Origin: Myxococcales bacterium
GTDB taxonomy: Bacteria; Myxococcota_A; Polyangia; Nannocystales; Nannocystaceae
Length of the DNA stretch: 64,000 bases
NCBI GenBank assembly: GCA_020633295.1
Contig: JACKDW010000015.1
Span: 149,564-213,563 of the forward strand
Reading direction: 5' to 3'
Shown: in pieces, positions 35,108 to 42,635 of the stretch
How the letters are laid out: each line of letters opens with the position of its first letter
Position numbering within the stretch: position 1 is the stretch's first letter
The notes under the pieces: generated by a model
Database searches by the model: none
What the model saw: only the letters and a program-made list of their open reading frames with translations
What the model was told of the DNA's origin: nothing
Translations under genes and position numbers: made by a program

Positions 35108-37003
35108 TCAGCCGTTGCTCCACAGGTGCCGCGCGCCGCGGCGCAGCGCCTCGAGCACCGTCTTCTGCTCGTGGGCCCACTCGCTCACGTCGGGGTGCTC
35201 GATCGCCTCGAGCGCGGCGATCGTCGGGCCGCGCAGCTCGGCGTGGCGATGGCACAGCCACACCAGCAGCTCGCCGGCGTCGCGGTACTGCTTCCAGTTA
35301 AACGGCTTCGCGTCGGCGGCGATGAGCGCGAGCAGCACCGGCTGCGCGTCGACGCCGAGGTGATGCGCGAGCAGGCACGAGAGCAGGTGCAGCCCCTCGT
35401 ACGGGCGATACTGGCCCCAGTCGCGCAGCCCCGGGATCGCGGCGATCGCCAGCGCCGGCGTGATCGGCTCCTCAGACCAGCTCGCGGGGATCGGTCCTTC
35501 GGGCCATCCTCCCGCGCGGATCGTCTCCAGCGTCGCGCGCAGCCAGAGCCGCTCGGCCGCGCGCGAGAGCGGGCGCCGCTCGGGCTGCGGGTCGTGCGGG
35601 ATCCCGAGCAGCTCGGTGTAGAGCCGACGAAAGTCGCGGTCGAGCTCGAGCGGGAGCAGCTCGGCGTCGCGCATCCACTCGAGGATCGCGCGCGCCTCCT
35701 CGGGCGTGGCCTCGCGCGGCGACCCGTGAACGCCGCCGTGCTGCCCGGCGCTCGACCAGCCCCAGCCGTGCGTGCGCAGCTCGTAGCGATCGGTCAGCTT
35801 CCCCGCGAATTCGCACGCGACCCGCGGCCCGATCGCGCCGACGCACTCGGGCAGCTCGACGCCGAAGGAGCAGCTGCTCCCCTTGGGGTTGGTGTCGAAG
35901 TGCCGCAGCTCGACCTGCAGCTGCAGCCTCGCCAGCGCCGCGTTGTCGCGCGCCATGACCTCGACGATCGCGCGCCGCAGCGGCCCCGCGCCGGCGCCGA
36001 TCTCGCGATCGAGCACGACGCCCGCGCGCAGCTCGACGATCGTCTCGCCGTGCCAGGGCACGAACAGCACGCGCTCGCCGATCGCGTCGAGCTGCCCCGG
36101 CAGCCGCGTCGGCGCCGGCGGGCGGGCGCGCCCCTTGTACACCTCGAGCTCCGGCTCGGGCCGTGGGTGCGCGTTGTAGGGCGCGACGTCGAAGCGCGTC
36201 TCCTCCCCGCTCGCGCGCGCGCGCCGAACCACGACGCCGCTCTCCGGCTGGTACAGCAGCCAGGTCTCGGTGACGCGCGGCCCCGCGAGCGACGCGAGCT
36301 CGAGCTGCTCGAGCGCGCCCGCGTCGGTGACCCGCAGCAGGCGAGCGCGCCCCGCCGCGTGATCCATCACCGTCAACCACGTCTCGTCGCCCGCGCGCTG
36401 CAGGTCGATCGCCACCGTCGGGTGAATCGCCAGCTCGAGCGTCCACGCGAGCTCGTCCCCGTCGTCGTCGACCCGCCCGCCCCAGAGCCGCCCGCCGTAG
36501 GCCGCCGCGAACCGCCCGTCTCGCGCCACGCACAGCGCCGCGCGCAGCGGCGGCCAGCCGCCGTCACCCTGGGGACCGATGGCCTGCTTGGGCAGCGAGC
36601 GCGCCGCGTCGTCGGGGTTGAGCGCCAGCGCGCGCAGCCGCTTCGTCGCGGCGCCGTCGAGCGACGAGACGACGAGATCGCCGCGCCCCAGCTCGACGAT
36701 CCGCGCCGCATCCCCGGCGCCGAGCAGGCGCGCCCGCTCCGACGAGCCCGCGAGCTTGCCGCGGACCCCGAGCCCGGGGAGGTTGAGCAGCGCGACGCCG
36801 TCGTCGCCGTACACGCCCGTCTGCACCCGCCCCGGCGCGAGCGCGAGCTTGCCCGCGTCGCCGATCGAGAGCCCGCCGCGCGGCGTCGTCACCTTGATCG
36901 TGTGTTTGAGCTTGAGCGACTTGCCCACGTTGAGACGCGTCACGCCGAACGCGTCGCCGTAGAGCCACCGTTTTCCGTCTGCGCTGAGCACCGAAGCGAC
37001 CAT
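35108..37003 (-). CDS. Large protein of unknown function with a beta-propeller-like N-terminus
   Basis: A 631 aa protein without signal peptide or TM helix. Residues about 1-290 have repeated short beta blocks of propeller style (SADGKRWLYGDAFGVTRLN, GKLALAPGRVQTGVYGDDGVALLNL, RDGRFAAAYGGRLWGGRVDDDGDE). Residues about 300-430 are a mixed domain. The last 200 aa are helical (EEARAILEWMRDAELLPLELDRDF, FNWKQYRDAGELLVWLCHRHAEL). I do not recognise a family. ATG 37003 is selected because GAGG lies 5 nt upstream. The leader contains three 14-bp repeats that each carry GAGG. Confidence 0.7.
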   Translation of the reverse strand: MVASVLSADGKRWLYGDAFGVTRLNVGKSLKLKHTIKVTTPRGGLSIGDAGKLALAPGRVQTGVYGDDGVALLNLPGLGVRGKLAGSSERARLLGAGDAARIVELGRGDLVVSSLDGAATKRLRALALNPDDAARSLPKQAIGPQGDGGWPPLRAALCVARDGRFAAAYGGRLWGGRVDDDGDELAWTLELAIHPTVAIDLQRAGDETWLTVMDHAAGRARLLRVTDAGALEQLELASLAGPRVTETWLLYQPESGVVVRRARASGEETRFDVAPYNAHPRPEPELEVYKGRARPPAPTRLPGQLDAIGERVLFVPWHGETIVELRAGVVLDREIGAGAGPLRRAIVEVMARDNAALARLQLQVELRHFDTNPKGSSCSFGVELPECVGAIGPRVACEFAGKLTDRYELRTHGWGWSSAGQHGGVHGSPREATPEEARAILEWMRDAELLPLELDRDFRRLYTELLGIPHDPQPERRPLSRAAERLWLRATLETIRAGGWPEGPIPASWSEEPITPALAIAAIPGLRDWGQYRPYEGLHLLSCLLAHHLGVDAQPVLLALIAADAKPFNWKQYRDAGELLVWLCHRHAELRGPTIAALEAIEHPDVSEWAHEQKTVLEALRRGARHLWSNG

Positions 37004-37006
37004 GAA

Positions 37007-37048
37007 ACCTCGACTGTTGTCCCTCGACTGTTGGCCCTCGACTGTTGG
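37007..37048 (-). repeat. 14-bp tandem repeat with Shine-Dalgarno-like cores
   Basis: Three units of CCCTCGACTGTTGG on the plus strand (37007-37020 with two changes, 37021-37034, 37035-37048). On the minus strand each contains a GTCGAGG core. The unit nearest the gene supplies the SD for ATG 37003. Confidence 0.8.
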
Positions 37049-37132
37049 CCCTCGTCCGACCTCGGTGAGTGTCTCGAGGTCGACGCCGCGCGCCGGGTGT
37101 CCGCGCGCGGGCGCACATGGTAGTGCAATCAG

Positions 37133-37855
37133 GTGTCGCGCCGCCCGCGAACCTCCGCGCCCACGCGCGCTCCGCGGGCGCGACCCCTCGCGTCGCTCGC
37201 CCGCGCGTCGCTCGTGCTCGCGGTCGCAGTCTCCCTCGCGCTCGTCGCCTGCGCGCGTCCCCCGGTGAGCTACCGCCCCGACGCCGATCGCAAGATCCCG
37301 AGGCCGCCCGGCGTGATCACCTGGACCTACGAGGCTGTCCTTGACGCCACCCCGGAGGAGGTCTGGACCCGCTACCTCGACCTCGAGCGCTACCCGCAGT
37401 GGAACCCGTTCATCCTCGAGGCGGTGCCCCGCACGCCGCGCGAGGGCGGGCCGCAGGTCGGCGACACCATCGACATCCGCGTCGCGCTCGCCGGCCGCGA
37501 GCGCGCGATGTGGCACCGCGTCTACGAGCTCACGCCGCCCGCCCCTGGGCGCGACGGACGGTTCTGCTGGCGCGACGGCGGCGCGAGCACGGCGCTCGTC
37601 ACCGGCGCGCGCTGTCGGGTCTTCGCCCGCGTCGACGGCGGGCGCACGCGCTTCACCCAGCGGCTCACGATCGGCGGGAGCGCGCGCGAGCTGGCGCGAC
37701 GTCGCTACGGCCCCGCGCTCGAGGCGAGCCTGCGGCGGGAGACCGAGGCGCTGCGCGCCGAGCTCACGCGGCGACGCGACGACGACGAGCGGACGACCGC
37801 GCGCCGCCGCGAGGCCGCGCGCGCGTCACGGTCGGCCGCCTCCGCGCCCCGCTAG
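37133..37855 (+). CDS. SRPBCC (START-like) lipoprotein
   Basis: A 240 aa protein with an Arg-rich N-terminus, a hydrophobic core and lipobox LVAC (Cys40). Residues about 63-200 form an SRPBCC/polyketide-cyclase-like fold: YEAVLDATPEEVWTRYLDLERYPQWNPFI, then a beta strand set ending FTQRLTIGG. These folds bind hydrophobic ligands in a deep cavity. An exported, lipid-anchored version is unusual and suggests lipid or pigment handling at the envelope. The C-terminus is very Arg rich. The start is GTG 37133; its stop overlaps by 4 bp the stop of the convergent gene at 37852. Confidence 0.75.
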   Translation: MSRRPRTSAPTRAPRARPLASLARASLVLAVAVSLALVACARPPVSYRPDADRKIPRPPGVITWTYEAVLDATPEEVWTRYLDLERYPQWNPFILEAVPRTPREGGPQVGDTIDIRVALAGRERAMWHRVYELTPPAPGRDGRFCWRDGGASTALVTGARCRVFARVDGGRTRFTQRLTIGGSARELARRRYGPALEASLRRETEALRAELTRRRDDDERTTARRREAARASRSAASAPR

Positions 37856-38460
37856 TCACAGGGCGGGTAGTTGTCCTGCTGCTCGATCTGACACTCGGAG
37901 TAGTTCGGCGGCAGGCACGTGTCCTGGAAGTCGAACCACGGGTGGTTGTTGTTGCCGAAGCAGTAGTAGTCGGCGTCCGGCTGCACGCAGTCCTCCGCCT
38001 GCACGCAGGCGATGAACTGCGGCGCGTCGAGCTTGCACACCTTGCTCGGCGTCAGGTTGTAGCGCTCGGCGACCGCTGGCGAGCAGTCGGGCTCGGCGAG
38101 GCACTCCTGCAGGTTGTCGATCGTGCCGCACTCCACGGGGTCCGGTCCCGTCGTCGGGTTCTGCGTGTCCTCGGTCGTCATGCCCGTGGTGTCGGTTCCA
38201 CCGGAACCTCCGGACACCTGCCCGCCCGACGAGTCATCGGTGGTTCCGGGGTCCGTCATCGGGCTCGAGCCGCCCCCGGATCCGCCGCTCGCGCTGTTGC
38301 TGTCGCCGCCGCTGAGATCGACGTCGGTCGTCCCGCTCGCGCTGTTGCTCTCGCCGCCGGAGAGCGAGCCATCGCTGGCGCTCTCGCTCGCGCCGCCCTC
38401 CGTCGCGGAGTCGGTCTCCGACATCAAGGTCGCCCACGCCGCGGAAGCCACTAAATTCAC
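37852..38460 (-). CDS. Ser/Gly-rich Cys-containing protein
   Basis: A 202 aa protein. The first 20 residues are mildly hydrophobic (NLVASAAWATLM) and not a clear signal peptide. Residues about 15-105 are Ser/Gly/Thr/Asp rich and low complexity. The C-terminal 90 aa carry ten or so Cys (CGTIDNLQECLAEPDC, CVQAEDCVQPDADYYC), suggesting a small disulfide-bonded secreted domain. The style matches the other lipoproteins here, so the true N-terminus may lie elsewhere. The start GTG 38460 follows an in-frame stop closely. Function unknown. Confidence 0.55.
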   Translation of the reverse strand: MNLVASAAWATLMSETDSATEGGASESASDGSLSGGESNSASGTTDVDLSGGDSNSASGGSGGGSSPMTDPGTTDDSSGGQVSGGSGGTDTTGMTTEDTQNPTTGPDPVECGTIDNLQECLAEPDCSPAVAERYNLTPSKVCKLDAPQFIACVQAEDCVQPDADYYCFGNNNHPWFDFQDTCLPPNYSECQIEQQDNYPPCD

Positions 38461-38567
38461 ACGCTAATTACCCCGGGCCGCGCGCGTGTTCCCGCGATGT
38501 TCCAACGCCCGATCGAGCGCGCGCGCGATCACTTCAGCAGCGCGCGGAGCTCCTTGAGCCGGGCGCT

Positions 38568-38756
38568 GTGTCCATCTCCGCGCCGCCGCGGCGCGTCGCG
38601 CATGATGGAGGTGAGACGCCGCCGCTGCGCCGCGCACAGATTCATCGGTTCTGCTTCCTCTCGAGCGATATCGTCAAGTCAACGGAAACCAAAGCCGGGG
38701 CGCCCCCTACCGCGGATCCCCACAAATGGTGTAGGGTTGTTCCTCACGACGTCTAG
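38568..38756 (+). pseudogene. Possible relic of a class III nucleotidyl cyclase N-terminus
   Basis: A 62-codon frame includes HRFCFLSSDIVKSTETKAG, which resembles the start of class III cyclase domains (FLFSDIVGST). It then ends at a TAG at 38755-38757. The codons are less GC-biased than those of neighbouring genes, and no cyclase continuation is visible in any frame. A chance match is quite possible. Confidence 0.2.
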
Positions 38757-38852
38757 CCGAATCACGCGGGGCGACCGCGTGCGCGAGCGCTCGGTCGCTT
38801 TTACACATGTCTTTTTGGACACAAACGCGCGCAGGTGCCGGGCCGGTACAAC

Positions 38853-38868
38853 ATGTCTCTTGAGACAT
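38853..38868. promoter_or_regulatory. 16-bp palindrome ATGTCTC-TT-GAGACAT
   Basis: A perfect 7-bp inverted repeat with TT between, in the non-coding gap and next to TTATAA. The 8-mer ACATGTCT that overlaps its left arm is also at 38805-38812, 46 bp upstream. It may be an operator, but no gene starts close by on the plus strand. Confidence 0.35.
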
Positions 38869-39097
38869 TATAACAGCGGCGCGCGCGGGTCACGATCCGC
38901 GTCCGCCCAGGGTGCCCGCGCCCCCGACCGTCGCCGCGCAGGCGACAGCGCCGCGGCCCCCGCCTGGCCGCCCTCCGGCCCTCAGAGCGTATCCGGGGCG
39001 TCGCGGCGCTCGCCCGCGAGGAGGGACCGCGAGGACCGCGGAGCGCGGATTCTTCGCGCGCGACCGCGGCCCGCCGCCCGCCGCCCGTGTTGCGCGG

Positions 39098-40639
39098 CTA
39101 GACCTTGTACAGCGTGTCGATGTAGCGCTCGAGCACGTCGCCGATCACGTCGGTCGTCGGCACCGTGGCGGCGAGCCCGTAGACGGGCGCCATGCCGCCC
39201 TTGCCGGGGGGGAACTGGCGGACGTGCTCGACCGCGTCGCGCAGGTCGTCGAGGAAGCGCTCGGCGACCCCTGGCGCGGCGTGGCGCAGGGTCACGGCGA
39301 TGTGCAGGCAGGGCGGCTTGTGCAGGCCGTTGAGGTTCCAGCGCCGCTCGCTCATGAAGTCGAGCACCCGGTAGATGTCGAGCTCGCCGCGGGCCGCGAA
39401 CGCGACGACCCACAGCGGGTCGCCGAGGACCTCGAGCTCCGGGATCGCGGCCACGCCCTCGCGGATCTTCTGACCTGTCTCGAGGATCCGGCGGGTCGCG
39501 TCGAGGTAGCCGTCCTCGCCGACCGCCAGCAGCGTGGCCCAGCAGATCGCGCTGAGCGCCCCCGGGCGGCTGCCCGCGAAGGTCGGCGAGAAGTACAGCC
39601 CGCCGGGCCAGTCGCCGACGGTGTAGTACTGGTGGCGGCGCAGCGCGGCGCCGCGGTAGAGCACGACGGAGGTGCCCTTGGCCGCGTAGCCGTACTTGTG
39701 CGTGTCGGCGGACATCGAGGTCACGCCCGGGAGGCGGAAGTCGAACACCGGCACCGGGTAGCCCAGGCGCTCGGCCCAGGGCAGCACGAAGCCGCCGAGG
39801 CAGGCGTCGACGTGGAAGCCGATCCCGCGCGCGCGCGCAATCTCGGACAGCGCCTCGATGGGATCGATGACGCCGTGCGGGAACGACGGCGCGGAGCCGA
39901 CCACGCAGATCGTGTTGCGCGTGATCGCGGCGCGGGTGGCCTCGACGTCCGCCTTGCAGTCGCGCCCGACGGGCACCTTGACGAGCTTGATGTTGAAGTA
40001 GCGCGCCGCCTTGTCGAAGGCCGCGTGCGCGCTGCTCGGCGCGACGATCTCGGGGCTCGTGACCCGGCGATCGGCGCGCGCCTGATCGCGGTAGGCCTTC
40101 ATCGCCAGGAGGATGCTCTCGGTCCCGCCCGAGCTGACGCAGCCGACGATCTCGCGCTCGATGTCGGGCGGCGCCTTGGGGTGCGCGCCGGCGAGGCCCG
40201 CGCCGAGCATGTTGGCGGTCATCGCCACGATCTCGGCCTCGAACTTCGTCGCGCTCGGCCACAGGTCCGAGTGCAGCGGGTTCGACTGGCTGGTGAGCGC
40301 GTAGATCCGGTGCTGGAACGCGATGTGCTCGGGGTCGCCGTGGTACACGGCGCCCGAGACGAAGCCGTCGCGCCAGCGCGCCTCCTCGCGCTCGTGCATC
40401 GACTCGATCTCGCGGACGATGGCCTCGCGCTCGAGCCCCGCCTTCGGCAGCCGGTGGTGACGCTCGTAGTCGTCGGCGTACGGCTTCATCTTGGCCTCGA
40501 GCTCGACCATCATGGCCTCGAGCTCGCGCTCGATCCGCTTGCGCACGAACGGGATCTTCTTGGCGATCTTGAACGCCTTGCCGATGACGTCGGGGTTGAT
40601 GCGCCCGAGCTGCTTCTTCGCGATGTCCTTGATACTCAC
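39098..40639 (-). CDS. Sphingosine-1-phosphate lyase-like PLP enzyme
   Basis: A 513 aa group II PLP-dependent decarboxylase family protein. The basic N-terminal stretch (KKIPFVRKRIERELE) and HSDLWPSATKFEAEIVAMTANMLG match sphingosine-1-phosphate lyases. GCVSSGGTESILLAMKAYRDQAR binds PLP phosphate, FHVDACLGGFVLPW holds the cofactor-ring Asp, and Lys315 in TSMSADTHKYGYAAKG is the Schiff-base lysine. In eukaryotes the enzyme cleaves phosphorylated sphingoid bases to a fatty aldehyde and phosphoethanolamine. Some myxobacteria make sphingolipids, so a real substrate may exist. It lies 50 bp downstream of the FGGY kinase gene on the same strand. The start codon is GTG. Confidence 0.85.
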   Translation of the reverse strand: MSIKDIAKKQLGRINPDVIGKAFKIAKKIPFVRKRIERELEAMMVELEAKMKPYADDYERHHRLPKAGLEREAIVREIESMHEREEARWRDGFVSGAVYHGDPEHIAFQHRIYALTSQSNPLHSDLWPSATKFEAEIVAMTANMLGAGLAGAHPKAPPDIEREIVGCVSSGGTESILLAMKAYRDQARADRRVTSPEIVAPSSAHAAFDKAARYFNIKLVKVPVGRDCKADVEATRAAITRNTICVVGSAPSFPHGVIDPIEALSEIARARGIGFHVDACLGGFVLPWAERLGYPVPVFDFRLPGVTSMSADTHKYGYAAKGTSVVLYRGAALRRHQYYTVGDWPGGLYFSPTFAGSRPGALSAICWATLLAVGEDGYLDATRRILETGQKIREGVAAIPELEVLGDPLWVVAFAARGELDIYRVLDFMSERRWNLNGLHKPPCLHIAVTLRHAAPGVAERFLDDLRDAVEHVRQFPPGKGGMAPVYGLAATVPTTDVIGDVLERYIDTLYKV

Positions 40640-40689
40640 GGGGTCACGATCCCTGGTGCGAATGGGCCCGCCTTCCGGCTCGCGGGCCG

Positions 40690-42312
40690 TCAGCCGCCGA
40701 GCAGGCGCCCGAGGCGGGCGTGGGCGGCGCGGTTGCGCTTGTACAGCCCGACGAACTCGCCCGCGAGCGCGTCGTAGAGCGCGCGGTTGTTCGGGTTGGG
40801 GGTGAAGGTCTCCTCGACGGTGACCAGCTCGGCGATGTCCTCGAGCTCGATGAGGCCCAGGCCGGCGGCGCCGAGCAGGCCCGCGCCGCGGGCGTTGGCG
40901 TCGATGGGCTCGGCGATCTGGCGGATCTCACGATCGAGCACGTCGGCGAAGATCTGACACCAGATCCGCGACTTCGCCCCCCCGCCGATGAAATTGAGGC
41001 CGTCGATCCGGCGCTTGACGAAGGACTCCACGGCCTGCAGGTACCAGCGCGAGTTGAGCGCGACGCCTTCGAACACGCTGCGCACGAGCTGGGCGCGGGT
41101 TGTCCCGAGCGACAGGTGAAAGAAGCCGCCGCGGACCGCGTGGTCGTCGACCGGCGTGCGCTCGCCGTACAGCCAGGGCATGAACAGCAGGCCGCCGGCG
41201 CCCGGCGCGGCCTCGGCCGCGAGCGCGTCGAAGCGCGCGTACACGTCGCTCGGGCGCGCGCCGCCGGGGTTGAGCGCGTCGTCCGGGAACAGCAGGCTGT
41301 CGCGCAGGTACATCAGGCACTTGCCCGCGCACTCCTGCTCGCCGCCGATGAAGTAGCGCCCCGGGATCGCCGAGGGCAGCGACGCGAGGTTGTTGGCGAT
41401 CGACGTCTTCTTGAACGGGACGTGGCAGGTGATCCACGAGGATGTCCCGACGTACAGGTGCGCCGCGTAGTCGCGCACGGCCCCCGAGCCGAGCGCGCCC
41501 GACATGATGTCGGGCGTGCCCATGACGACCGGGGTGCCCTCGGGGATCCCGAGCTCGCGCGCGACGGCGGGCGTGACCGGCCCGAGCACGTCGACGGCGC
41601 GCTTGAGCGGGGGCAGGCGCTCGCGCTCGATCCCGGTCCAGCGCAGCAGCGTCGGGTCGTAGTCGACGCGCGAGAGGTCGCGGTTGTCGGTGACCCAGTG
41701 GAGCGTGATGGAGTCGAAGGAGGCCGCGATCTGCCCCGTCAGGCGGAAGTTGAGGTAGTCCTTGATCTCGAGGAAGTGCGCGGTCTTGGCGTAGACGTCG
41801 GGGCGCTCGTGGCGGATGAACAGGATGTGCGCGAGCGGGTCCTTGCCGCTGTGCGTCGGCGCGCCGCCCGTCAGGCGCAGCCACCGGATCAGGCGCCCGG
41901 GGCCGTAGCCCTCGATCCGGATCGGGCCGCCGACGATCGTCGTCAGGTGCTTGGCGCCGCGGGAGTCCATCCAGCCGATCCCGTTCATCAGCGGGCGGCC
42001 GTCGGCGTCAAGCGCGACGGTCCCGGACCACTGCGAAGTGCAGCACACGCCCGCGATCGCCGACGGCGGGAGCAGCTCGCGCGCGAGCAGCCGCCGCGCC
42101 GCCGTCGTGATCGCGCGCCACCAGCCCTCGGGGTCCTGCTCGGCGCCGCCGCCCGGCAGCACGATCAGCGGCGTCTCCTCGAATTCGGAGCCGAGGATCT
42201 CGCCCGTGGTCGACACGAGCGCGACCTTCGGACCGGAGGTGCCGAGGTCGATCGCGAGGATGGCGGCCTTGGTCGGGGCTTGCACGCGGCCGCAGTGTAC
42301 GCCCCTGGTCAT
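40690..42312 (-). CDS. FGGY-family carbohydrate kinase
   Basis: A 540 aa kinase. The N-terminal domain opens with AILAIDLGTSGPKVALVS (phosphate-binding loop) and CCTSQWSGTVALDADGRPL. The C-terminal domain has LYVGTSSWITCHV, the substrate/ATP region DHAVRGGFFHLSLGTTRAQLVRSVFEG and GGGAKSRIWCQIFADVLDREI. Substrates of this family include xylulose, ribulose, glycerol and gluconate; the sequence is closest in style to xylulokinase-like members but the sugar is unknown. Probably cotranscribed with the sphingosine-lyase-like gene 50 bp downstream. ATG 42312 is used; GTG 42285 is an alternative that begins nearer the conserved core. Confidence 0.88.
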   Translation of the reverse strand: MTRGVHCGRVQAPTKAAILAIDLGTSGPKVALVSTTGEILGSEFEETPLIVLPGGGAEQDPEGWWRAITTAARRLLARELLPPSAIAGVCCTSQWSGTVALDADGRPLMNGIGWMDSRGAKHLTTIVGGPIRIEGYGPGRLIRWLRLTGGAPTHSGKDPLAHILFIRHERPDVYAKTAHFLEIKDYLNFRLTGQIAASFDSITLHWVTDNRDLSRVDYDPTLLRWTGIERERLPPLKRAVDVLGPVTPAVARELGIPEGTPVVMGTPDIMSGALGSGAVRDYAAHLYVGTSSWITCHVPFKKTSIANNLASLPSAIPGRYFIGGEQECAGKCLMYLRDSLLFPDDALNPGGARPSDVYARFDALAAEAAPGAGGLLFMPWLYGERTPVDDHAVRGGFFHLSLGTTRAQLVRSVFEGVALNSRWYLQAVESFVKRRIDGLNFIGGGAKSRIWCQIFADVLDREIRQIAEPIDANARGAGLLGAAGLGLIELEDIAELVTVEETFTPNPNNRALYDALAGEFVGLYKRNRAAHARLGRLLGG

Positions 42313-42390
42313 GCCCGACCAACCTGGAATCCGCGCGGTAGGCCCAGCGGACGCCGATCGTCGCTACTTTCATCGCGGGCCGCGTAGCGA

Positions 42391-42430
42391 CCCTCGTCGG
42401 CCTTCGTCGGCCTTCGTCGGCCTTCGTCGC
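42391..42430. repeat. 10-bp tandem repeat, four units
   Basis: Four head-to-tail units of CCTTCGTCGG (the first with one change, the last with one change) lie in the non-coding gap about 80 bp upstream of the FGGY kinase start. Confidence 0.8.
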
Positions 42431-42620
42431 GCGCTCCCGTCGACGCGGCCGGGCCGAAGCGCGCGAGCTGGCGGACTCGCCCCCGAGGAGACCGTACGCA
42501 CACGCGCTCGCACGCGGCGCGAGGAGCCGCCGCGTGACGCCCCGCGCACCGTTTCGAGGCGCTCGCCTCGCCGGCGGCACAATTACGGCGCGCGTCGACG
42601 CGCGAGCGTCGGTCCGGGGC

Positions 42621-42629
42621 TGGTAGACT
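42621..42629 (+). promoter_or_regulatory. Putative extended -10 element (TGGTAGACT)
   Basis: TG-G-TAGACT ends 6 nt before the ATG at 42636 and touches the ATG at 42630. By comparison with other genes here the transcript should start at 42636. Confidence 0.45.
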
Positions 42630-42635
42630 ATGCCC

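Larger units (their letters stand above)
38461..39097. other. 637 bp gap with AT-richer patches and ACATGTCT repeats
   Basis: No confident gene. It contains a short plus-strand reading frame with a cyclase-like motif (38568-38756, separate entry), direct repeats ACATGTCT at 38805 and 38851, and a 16-bp palindrome at 38853-38868. Base composition at 38640-38720 and 38800-38875 is clearly less GC-rich than its surroundings. Confidence 0.45.
42313..42629. other. Divergent intergenic region
   Basis: A gap of 317 bp between the FGGY kinase and the MYXO-CTERM amidase. It contains a 10-bp tandem repeat (42391-42430) and, at its right end, the extended -10 TGGTAGACT. Nothing else is supported. Confidence 0.4.

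Noticed and set aside
38497..39333. 278 aa plus-strand frame in the 38.5-39.1 kb gap
   Set aside because: Arg/Ser/Ala shadow composition with no domain, and its end overlaps the PLP enzyme gene on the other strand.
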